Positions 1 to 6,323 of a stretch of 16,034 nt of DNA are shown here, one piece after another; the first letter of the stretch is position 1, and each line of letters starts with the position of its first letter. This stretch comes from JBBRMY01 sp038230595 (GTDB lineage: Bacteria > Bacteroidota > Ignavibacteria > Tepidaquicellales > Tepidaquicellaceae). The stretch is taken from the NCBI GenBank assembly GCA_038230595.1, contig JBBRMY010000046.1:1-16034 (forward strand), read 5' to 3'. The translations under genes were made by a program, and so were the position numbers. The notes beneath the pieces were generated by a model. The model was not told the origin of the DNA, searched no databases, and saw nothing but the letters and a program-made list of their open reading frames with translations.

Positions 1-1
1 A

Positions 2-1369
2 CCCTTCCATAATAAATCAAAAACCATTCATAAGTTCTGGGAGATCCTGAAAAAATATTCTCCTGAGTTTAATTATGAATTTATGGACAAAGAAGATCTT
101 TTCAAGCAAGTCTTCACGGGGAAGAAGTATAACTATGGTACAATGAAAAATCTTATTCAGACATTTTTGGAGCTGCTTGAAAGTTTTCTAAATGTGATCT
201 ATCATGAGGAAGACAGATTCCAGGTTAGGTATAATGAGCTGGCATATAGTATTGTAAAGTTTTATCCTGAACTTTTTAAGAAAAAATATTCGCAGGTAAT
301 GAAAGAATACAGCAAGCTTAGCGAAGGTGCTGATAATCATTTCATTTTCAAATACCAGCTTCTTCGTTTATCCTCCAGCTTTGGTGCGATGGTTTCCAAA
401 ATGAGCAACACTCTGTTCAAGCAGGGAGATACTCTTATTCATTTTTTTCTTATCCAGCTATTCCAGATACATTACAATATTAAAGTTTTTTATAATTCAA
501 AAAACTTAGTCCAGCCGGATAATCAGGTAGAAGAATTTTTAACGAATCTGAACCTTGGAAATATTATAGATAAAATAAAGAAAACCAATCCGGAGGAATA
601 TAAAGCTGTCAATCTTTATTATCACATGTACTTATGTACAGACCAACCGGAAAATGATAAATATTTTTATTTTTATATAAAGCATTATCTGGATTCACAC
701 AGGTTTCTTCACAGATTTGAATTTGAAGGTCTCGCTAATACAGTAATTAATATATTCACAAACAGAGCCTATCTTGGAATTGAAGGCACTTCAAAAGATA
801 CTGTGGAGTTTATTAAGAAGCTTATTAAATTAAAAGTTGAATTTGGAAATACAGACAGCAAGATCAGCATTGTTCATTTCAGCAAAACACTAAAATGTTT
901 TTTTGAGGCTGACGATTTTATCTCTGCACAAAAATTTTATGATAAATATAAAGTCAGGCTGATAGATAAAGATAAGGAACCAATGGAGAGTTATTATACT
1001 GCGAATACTTATTATTTAAAAAAGGATTTTAACAAAGCACTGGAATATGCGAATAAAGTTAAAGCCGAGACTGACAGGTTTAAGATATTTATGAAGGAAT
1101 TTCAATTAAAATGCTACTATGAACTGAATGAAGCTGTACAATTTAATTATACACTTAAAGCATTTAGGCTCTTAGTTTACAGAGAAGATTCATTAAATGA
1201 GATCCGCAAAGAATATACTAAGAACTTCTTAAATGTAATAAATGCACTTTTTGATTATAAAGTTTTTCAAAAAGAGAAGCTTGATGATATCAGAATTGAG
1301 ATCATAAAGAATAAGATGCTGAATAAAGAATGGATAATTCAGAAACTGAATGAAATCGAAAAAGTTTAA
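2..1369 (+). CDS. Hypothetical large alpha-helical protein, 5' end outside window
   Basis: I do not recognise this protein. An ATG lies at 83, but the same frame is open without a stop back to position 2 (27 more codons, including FWEILKKYSPEFNYEF), so the true start is probably upstream and this is the C-terminal 455 residues. The sequence is rich in Lys, Glu, Leu, Phe and Tyr, with almost no Gly/Pro-rich stretches and no signal peptide or membrane segment in the visible part. It reads as a continuous array of amphipathic helices. The part around 960-1200 (AKKDFNKALEYANKVKAE-like spacing of Ala, Leu and Tyr) resembles degenerate tetratricopeptide helices, so a TPR-like scaffold is possible but unproven. 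The gene ends in TAA just before a hairpin terminator and converges on nuoF; nothing links the two functionally. Confidence 0.75.
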   Translation, partial: PFHNKSKTIHKFWEILKKYSPEFNYEFMDKEDLFKQVFTGKKYNYGTMKNLIQTFLELLESFLNVIYHEEDRFQVRYNELAYSIVKFYPELFKKKYSQVMKEYSKLSEGADNHFIFKYQLLRLSSSFGAMVSKMSNTLFKQGDTLIHFFLIQLFQIHYNIKVFYNSKNLVQPDNQVEEFLTNLNLGNIIDKIKKTNPEEYKAVNLYYHMYLCTDQPENDKYFYFYIKHYLDSHRFLHRFEFEGLANTVINIFTNRAYLGIEGTSKDTVEFIKKLIKLKVEFGNTDSKISIVHFSKTLKCFFEADDFISAQKFYDKYKVRLIDKDKEPMESYYTANTYYLKKDFNKALEYANKVKAETDRFKIFMKEFQLKCYYELNEAVQFNYTLKAFRLLVYREDSLNEIRKEYTKNFLNVINALFDYKVFQKEKLDDIRIEIIKNKMLNKEWIIQKLNEIEKV

Positions 1370-1377
1370 TAAAACTA

Positions 1378-1402
1378 AAAAGGCAGCCTATAGCTGCCTT
1401 TT
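1378..1402. terminator. Bidirectional intrinsic terminator between converging genes
   Basis: A perfect 10-base-pair stem (AAAAGGCAGC with GCTGCCTTTT) closes a 5-base loop, CTATA. On the plus strand it ends in four T and begins 8 bases after the stop of the helical protein. On the minus strand it is followed by TTTTTAGTTTTA and lies about 60 bases beyond the nuoF stop. It can therefore stop transcription from both sides. Confidence 0.85.
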
Positions 1403-1459
1403 GTGTAAAATAATATTAGTCCCGAATCTAGATAATTGGAACAGGAATTAAAAAAAAGT

Positions 1460-2854
1460 TTAACTGAACGTTTCGTCTTCCCTGTTCAGATTTTCCTGAA
1501 CTTTACCTATGAGATCTTCAACAACATTATTCTCATTGTAGATCCTGATATTATCATATGCTGGAGTATGTCTGATAGAGTGAACCTTATTTAGTACCGG
1601 AAGCTGGTATTTATCATTTTTGCATTTTGCTTCGAACTCAGCTCTGAATTTTCTTATAGTCCATTTAACCGGCCATGCTGCTGCATCTCCCAAAGCACAG
1701 ATCGTATTACCTTCAATATTTTCAGCAACATTTATAAGCAAATCTAGATCTTCTATCCTTCCTTCGCCTTTATCTAATCTGTCCAATACTCTGAGCATCC
1801 ATCCGCAGCCTTCACGACATGGCGTGCATTGACCGCATGATTCGTGATAATAAAATTTAGTGATCCTTTTTAATACTTTTATGAGATCCGTATCTTCATC
1901 CATAACTATAACACCTGCAGTTCCGATAGCTGATTCAATTGCTTTCAGACTTTCCGCATCCATCTTTACTGTTAAAGCTTCTTCCCTTGTAAGCGGAGGC
2001 ATTGAAGATCCGCCGGGGATTACCATTTTTATCTGCTTTCCATTTTTAACTCCGCCGCAATAATCATCTATTAAAGACTTTAGCGGAATTCCTGTTTCAA
2101 TTTCATAAACTCCCGGTTTATTAACATGACCACTGACACCATACAATAAAGTACCCGGATGTTTTGGTTCACCAATTTTAGAGAACCATTCACCGCCATG
2201 TCTGATTATCTCAGGAACGTTTGCAAGTGTTTCAATATTGTTTACAGTTGTTGGCATTCCCCAAACTCCTACTGCAGCAGGAAATGGAGGCTTAACTCTT
2301 GGATATGCTCTCTTGCCTTCAAGAGAGTTTAACATAGAAGATTCTTCTCCGCAGATGTATGCACCTGCTCCTTTGTGAACATAGATATCAACTGAAAAAT
2401 CTGATCCGAATAATTTTTTACCTGCAAAACCTTTTTTGTAAGTATCGGCAACAGCTTCTTCCATTATGTTTATCCATTTCCAGTATTCCCCTCTTATATA
2501 AACATATGCTGCCTTGCATCCCATAGCATAACATGCTATCAATGCACCTTCAATGAACTGGTGAGGATTTTTTTCGAAAATTTCTCTGTCCTTAAAGCTT
2601 CCCGGCTCAGACTCATCACCGTTACATACCAGATATTTCGGCTTTTCATTTCCCTTTGGCATGAAAGACCATTTCATACCGGTTGGAAAGCAAGCTCCGC
2701 CTCTTCCTCTTAAATTAGATTTTTTAACTTCAGCTATTACATCATCTGGCTTCATTTCCGTCACACATTTTTTCAGCATTTCATAGCCGCCGTTCTTTGT
2801 ATAAACGTCTACCTTTGCAAGATCAGGAATATCTTTTAAAATAATTTTAACCAT
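1460..2854 (-). CDS. nuoF: NADH-quinone oxidoreductase subunit F (NADH-binding, FMN and 4Fe-4S)
   Basis: NuoF is the entry point of complex I. It oxidises NADH, passes the electrons to FMN and then to the 4Fe-4S cluster N3, on the cytoplasmic arm. Visible motifs are the glycine-rich nucleotide loop GRGGACFPTG (residues 50-59), CNGDESEPGSFKDRE (77-91), GAGAYICGEES (162-172) and the N3 ligands C340, C343, C346 (ESCGQCTPCREG) with C386. Length (464) is slightly above the family norm because of a C-terminal tail of about 40 residues after the conserved part. The ATG overlaps the end of nuoE by 8 bases, which implies translational coupling. It is the last gene of the nuoCDEF unit: no nuoG follows, and the next gene converges from the other strand. 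One oddity is Cys55, where most NuoF proteins I know have Gly. Confidence 0.97.
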   Translation of the reverse strand: MVKIILKDIPDLAKVDVYTKNGGYEMLKKCVTEMKPDDVIAEVKKSNLRGRGGACFPTGMKWSFMPKGNEKPKYLVCNGDESEPGSFKDREIFEKNPHQFIEGALIACYAMGCKAAYVYIRGEYWKWINIMEEAVADTYKKGFAGKKLFGSDFSVDIYVHKGAGAYICGEESSMLNSLEGKRAYPRVKPPFPAAVGVWGMPTTVNNIETLANVPEIIRHGGEWFSKIGEPKHPGTLLYGVSGHVNKPGVYEIETGIPLKSLIDDYCGGVKNGKQIKMVIPGGSSMPPLTREEALTVKMDAESLKAIESAIGTAGVIVMDEDTDLIKVLKRITKFYYHESCGQCTPCREGCGWMLRVLDRLDKGEGRIEDLDLLINVAENIEGNTICALGDAAAWPVKWTIRKFRAEFEAKCKNDKYQLPVLNKVHSIRHTPAYDNIRIYNENNVVEDLIGKVQENLNREDETFS

Positions 2855-3359
2855 TTGCGCCTGCTTTCATTCTTAGATCATTAAGCAATTTATCAACATT
2901 TTCTAATGTTAGATTCTCATAGAACTCTTTATTATTAATCTGCATCATCGGTGCAGTACCGCAGCTTCCGAGACATTCAACTTCTTCAATAGAAAAAATT
3001 CCGTCAGGAGTTACATGATTATTTTTTATTCCGAGTTTTTCGCTGACATATTGGAACAATTTATCTCCTCCGCAAAGCATGCATGAAACATTTGTACATA
3101 TCTGAAGATGATACTTACCCATCGGCTTTTTAAAATACATAGTATAAAAAGTCGCAACTCCAAGTACATGCTCATAAGGCAGGTTCAAAAGATCGCCTGC
3201 ATATTTCATATTATCTTCTGATAGCCATCCGTATTTGTCCTGAAGCATCCAGAGTATCGGCATAATAGCAGACATCTTTGTAGGATACTTATCCAAATGC
3301 ATATTTACTGTTTTCATTTCCTCTTCAGAAAAAAGAGGCTTTTCTATTGTTTCAGTCAT
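2847..3359 (-). CDS. nuoE: NADH-quinone oxidoreductase subunit E (2Fe-2S, 24 kDa type)
   Basis: NuoE carries the off-pathway 2Fe-2S cluster N1a beside NuoF in the NADH-oxidising module of complex I. The thioredoxin-like fold is visible, with the four cluster ligands C88 and C93 (ICTNVSCMLCGG) and C129 and C133 (EVECLGSCGTAP). The N-terminal helical part (residues 15-75, with MPILWMLQDKYGWLS and VLGVATFYTMYF) is typical of the family. Length (170 residues) is normal. It starts with ATG 18 bases after nuoD and overlaps nuoF by 8 bases, consistent with one transcript and co-assembly of E and F. No Shine-Dalgarno sequence is visible (upstream TTTAATTTTCTTTA), as for most genes here. Confidence 0.96.
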   Translation of the reverse strand: MTETIEKPLFSEEEMKTVNMHLDKYPTKMSAIMPILWMLQDKYGWLSEDNMKYAGDLLNLPYEHVLGVATFYTMYFKKPMGKYHLQICTNVSCMLCGGDKLFQYVSEKLGIKNNHVTPDGIFSIEEVECLGSCGTAPMMQINNKEFYENLTLENVDKLLNDLRMKAGANG

Positions 3360-3377
3360 TAAAGAAAATTAAAATTA

Positions 3378-4655
3378 TTATTTATCTGCTTCACCCATTA
3401 CCGGATCAATCCCACCGATAATAACAACTGTATCGGATATCATGCAATCTTTCATCATTACAGGAAGTGACTGCAGATTGCAGAACGAAGGAGACCTGAT
3501 CTTTAATCTGAAAGGATACCCGCTGCCATCACTAATGAAATAAAATCCAAGTTCACCTTTTGAGGCTTCTACTGCGCTGTATGATTCTTTCTTAGGAGGA
3601 TTAACTCCGAAATTCACTATCATAAAATCATGTATAAGCTCTTCCATTTTTGTATAAACTCTGTCTTTTTTCGGAAGCACTTTTTTTGTTGCATAAGCGT
3701 TGTATGGTCCTTCAGGTATTTGCTTTAAGCATTGCTGAATTATCCTTGTTGACTGTACCATTTCTTCTGCTCGTACATAATATCTTGCAAGACAATCGCA
3801 GCCTTCAAAAACTGGAATATCAAAATCCAGTTTATCATAGACTAAATAAGGATTATCTTTTCTGATGTCTGTAGTAATACCTGATGCGCGAAGAAGCGGT
3901 CCGGTTAAACCATAATCTATAACATCTGCTTTAGACATATAACCAATATTCTCAGTTCTGCCTATGAAAATTTTATTTCTTTCAACAAGGTCCCGGCATT
4001 CATTTAAATTTACAATAAATTCATCAACGAATGTTTTGATACCGTCAAGCGCTTCGCTGGTTATATCTTGTGCTACTCCGCCTATTCGGGTATAAGAAGT
4101 TGTGAATCTTGCACCGCAAATAATATCATATAGGTCAAGAATTTTTTCTCTTTCCCTGATAGCCCATAGAAAAGGTGTTATAGCTCCTATATCAATAACA
4201 AGAGCACCCATTGCAAGCAGATGAGATTGAATTCTTGCAAGCTCTGCAATTATAACTCTTATATATTTTCCTCTTTCAGGAATTTCAAGACCAATTAATT
4301 TTTCGACTGCCTGAGCATATGCTACATTATTCGCCATTGGCTGAAGATAATCAAGCCTGTCAGTATGAGGGATATATTCATGATAAGTCATATTCTCCGC
4401 TATCTTTTCATAACCTCTGTGAAGATAACCCAGCTCCGGGATTGCACGCTTTATCGTTTCGCCATCAAGACTTAACAAAACTCTCAGAACTCCGTGAGTA
4501 GCCGGATGCTGAGGTCCCATGTTTAGGACCATCTCATTATCAAGATTGCCTTCAAATTCGGCGCTTAGATCTTCCGATTCGAGAGCTTCTAAAAGACCTG
4601 AACTTGTGATCTCAGGATCATGACTTTTTAATTTTTCGTATATTGTTTGAGACAT
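3378..4655 (-). CDS. nuoD: NADH-quinone oxidoreductase subunit D (49 kDa, quinone-site subunit)
   Basis: NuoD forms, with NuoB, the quinone-reduction site at the junction of the peripheral and membrane arms of complex I. The diagnostic stretch MGPQHPATHGVLR is at residues 46-58 and HTDRLDYL at 97-104. By spacing with the bovine 49-kDa subunit, H54 and Y103 correspond to H59 and Y108, the quinone headgroup ligands (49 residues apart in both). The C terminus GGIDPVMGEADK matches the family's usual end. There is an N-terminal extension of about 40 residues (rich in Glu, Ser and Leu) before the conserved part; the ATG used lies 6 bases after the nuoC stop, so the extension is probably real. NuoC and NuoD are separate polypeptides, not the fused form of E. 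coli. Confidence 0.97.
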   Translation of the reverse strand: MSQTIYEKLKSHDPEITSSGLLEALESEDLSAEFEGNLDNEMVLNMGPQHPATHGVLRVLLSLDGETIKRAIPELGYLHRGYEKIAENMTYHEYIPHTDRLDYLQPMANNVAYAQAVEKLIGLEIPERGKYIRVIIAELARIQSHLLAMGALVIDIGAITPFLWAIREREKILDLYDIICGARFTTSYTRIGGVAQDITSEALDGIKTFVDEFIVNLNECRDLVERNKIFIGRTENIGYMSKADVIDYGLTGPLLRASGITTDIRKDNPYLVYDKLDFDIPVFEGCDCLARYYVRAEEMVQSTRIIQQCLKQIPEGPYNAYATKKVLPKKDRVYTKMEELIHDFMIVNFGVNPPKKESYSAVEASKGELGFYFISDGSGYPFRLKIRSPSFCNLQSLPVMMKDCMISDTVVIIGGIDPVMGEADK

Positions 4656-4661
4656 AACTTT

Positions 4662-5138
4662 TTATTTATTAGGAAGTGGTATCGAATCAGGAATTCCCAT
4701 CAATGGAAAATCTTTTCTTAACGGATAATATTCAAATTCTTCAGGCATATAAATTCTTCTCATATCCGGATGTCCTTTAAATTTTATTCCAACCATATCA
4801 TAAGCTTCGCGCTCATACCAGTCAGCTGATTTCCAGACAGATGCAATACTTATTGATTCCGGATCTTTGCTTTCAAGTATAACTTTTATAAAAACTCTGT
4901 CCTTATCGTTTAAAGAATAAAGATTATATATGATCTCGTATCTGTTTTTTTTAGTAAATCTGTCAACTCCAATAGCATCTCTGCACTGGTCAAACCCAAG
5001 ATTATTTTTCATGATCTTACAGACTTCCAGAATATTATCTTTTGGAATAGTAATTAAAAAAGTACCGTTTACATCAGAATAATCGAGTTTGAAGGAAGTA
5101 AGTTTTTCTTTGATTAGTTCGGTTCGATTCAGAGACAT
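4662..5138 (-). CDS. nuoC: NADH-quinone oxidoreductase subunit C (30 kDa)
   Basis: NuoC is a cofactor-free structural subunit of the complex I peripheral arm that packs against NuoD. The family signature runs from residue 107 to 148: WYEREAYDMVGIKF, then GHPDMRRIYMP, then YPLRKDFPLMG. Length (158) is normal. It begins with ATG about 50 bases downstream of a strong terminator that ends the preceding secreted-protein gene. It is therefore the first gene of a nuoC-D-E-F transcript with its own promoter, rather than a read-through from nuoA-nuoB. nuoC to nuoD spacing is 6 bases. Confidence 0.95.
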   Translation of the reverse strand: MSLNRTELIKEKLTSFKLDYSDVNGTFLITIPKDNILEVCKIMKNNLGFDQCRDAIGVDRFTKKNRYEIIYNLYSLNDKDRVFIKVILESKDPESISIASVWKSADWYEREAYDMVGIKFKGHPDMRRIYMPEEFEYYPLRKDFPLMGIPDSIPLPNK

Positions 5139-5167
5139 GCTTTAAATATATTTCTATGAAAATAACT

Positions 5168-5194
5168 ATATTAACACTCATTTTAAATAACAAA
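5168..5194 (-). promoter_or_regulatory. Candidate promoter of the nuoCDEF unit
   Basis: Only about 50 bases separate the terminator at 5192-5223 from the nuoC ATG, so a promoter should lie here. On the minus strand, TTTG (5194-5191, the tail of the terminator) is followed after 20 bases by TATAGTTA, a two-mismatch match to the Bacteroidota -7 element TAnnTTTG. A sigma70-like reading (TTTTTG, 17 bases, TAATAT) also fits. In DNA this AT-rich either match could be chance; the main argument is position. Confidence 0.3.
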
Positions 5195-5223
5195 AAAGGG
5201 GATGAAATTTCATCCCCTTTTTT
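5192..5223 (-). terminator. Intrinsic terminator of the choice-of-anchor J gene
   Basis: This is a perfect 32-base palindrome: six A, then GGGGATGAAA, and its mirror, with the symmetry centre between 5207 and 5208. It begins about 24 bases beyond the stop at 5247 on the minus strand and ends in a run of six T on that strand. The plus strand also has a T run, so it could work both ways. It separates the secreted-protein gene from nuoC. Confidence 0.9.
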
Positions 5224-5246
5224 TAAAAATAAATATTTAAAGAATT

Positions 5247-6209
5247 TTATTTTACAACTGTTAGCTTTTTAGTCTGAATAAAATCACCTGCTTCTATTCT
5301 ATAAAAATATGATCCACTTGATAAATTCTTTGCATCGAATTGTGTTTCGTAAAAACCTGCATTTAAAAATCCATTTGCAAGAACTGTAACTTCCTGTCCT
5401 ATTGTATTAAACACAGTGATCTTTACATTAGTAGCTTTTGGAATATCAAACTTGATCTTGGTTGTAGGATTAAAAGGATTTGGATAGTTCTGGCTCAAAT
5501 TAAATTTTTCAGGAACGTTTGTGCTGATCGTGTTAACACCTACTACTGTACCAATCTTCACATCATCTATTAAAACTGCATAACCATCATTTGCTCCATT
5601 ATTCGTATAGTATCTAAAGGCAATCCAAGTTTTTTGACCCGCAAAGGCTCCAAGACCATAAGCAAATCTTTTGTATTGAAATTGTGATGTTTGTCCGGAA
5701 AACGGAAATAAGATGCTTCCTAATTTATTCGTTGGGAAAAGATAGAAAAATTCAGGCGTTGAGTCTATAGAAGATGCCCAAATCTGTAAACTGTCATACC
5801 ATGGATGACCTTGGCTTCCTCCAGCTGCAAAAAATCTTAAAGAATCTCCGGCTACTACCTGAACACTTTTAGTTACTAACCATGCATCTGTCAAGCCTAA
5901 GGATCCTGTTACTGTATCAGTCGCTACATTCCAGCTAACAACCATTCCTCTGTTACCCGAATGTGCCTGAAAAGGACTAGAAACAAGTACAATATGACCA
6001 CCGTTATTCATTGCTATCCAATTTGAATAAGGATCAACAGGGTATTGATTATTATTATAAATAGCCCATCCTGGAGGAACAGCACCGGGAATAGTGTCTG
6101 TTGTTTCAAATCCTTCACTTAGAAGTGTTTGCGAAAATGATACCTTATTTATTGAGATAAAGGCTATAATCATCAAAACAAGGGTAAAAAGGGTCGATGT
6201 TTTTTTCAT
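5247..6209 (-). CDS. Secreted choice-of-anchor J (cleaved-adhesin-like) protein with T9SS sorting domain
   Basis: This is a predicted secreted or surface protein of unknown ligand. A signal peptide covers residues 1-27 (KK, then LFTLVLMIIAFISI, ending SFSQ). Residues about 29-222 resemble the jelly-roll choice-of-anchor J/cleaved-adhesin domain: LLSEGFE (29-35), PPGW (45-48), SNWIA, DAWLVTKSVQV (108-118), GDSLRFFA and the closing VLIDDVKIG (212-220). Residues 233-320 are a T9SS type-A sorting domain (QNYPNPFNPTTKIKF at 240-254, SGSYFYRIEAG, KKLTVVK end), normally removed when the protein is exported and anchored. No catalytic motif is seen. The gene has its own terminator on each side, so it is probably monocistronic. 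It sits between nuoB and nuoC without obvious functional connection to complex I. Confidence 0.88.
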   Translation of the reverse strand: MKKTSTLFTLVLMIIAFISINKVSFSQTLLSEGFETTDTIPGAVPPGWAIYNNNQYPVDPYSNWIAMNNGGHIVLVSSPFQAHSGNRGMVVSWNVATDTVTGSLGLTDAWLVTKSVQVVAGDSLRFFAAGGSQGHPWYDSLQIWASSIDSTPEFFYLFPTNKLGSILFPFSGQTSQFQYKRFAYGLGAFAGQKTWIAFRYYTNNGANDGYAVLIDDVKIGTVVGVNTISTNVPEKFNLSQNYPNPFNPTTKIKFDIPKATNVKITVFNTIGQEVTVLANGFLNAGFYETQFDAKNLSSGSYFYRIEAGDFIQTKKLTVVK

Positions 6210-6230
6210 AGTTATATTTCATTAAGATTA

Positions 6231-6270
6231 AAAAAAGAATGTTTACTTATATTAAAAATAAGTAAACATT
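6231..6270 (-). terminator. AT-rich intrinsic terminator of the GH74-like gene
   Basis: A perfect 13-base-pair stem (AATGTTTACTTAT at 6238-6250 with its complement at 6258-6270) closes a 7-base loop. On the minus strand it lies about 54 bases past the stop at 6324 and is followed by C and then seven T (6236-6230). The stem is AT-rich, so termination may be partial. The same bases lie in the leader of the downstream gene that starts at 6209, so a regulatory role is an alternative. Confidence 0.65.
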
Positions 6271-6323
6271 ATGATTAAATAAACAACTTTAAATCACTGT
6301 TACAACTTTTTCCCTAAATCTTT

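Noticed and set aside
1620..2063. Plus-strand open frames of 67-70 codons opposite nuoF
   Set aside because: They lie entirely antisense to a strongly conserved gene and have no recognisable product; they are shadows of nuoF codon bias.
3650..4501. Plus-strand open frames opposite nuoD
   Set aside because: Antisense to conserved NuoD sequence, with no start signals or sensible composition.
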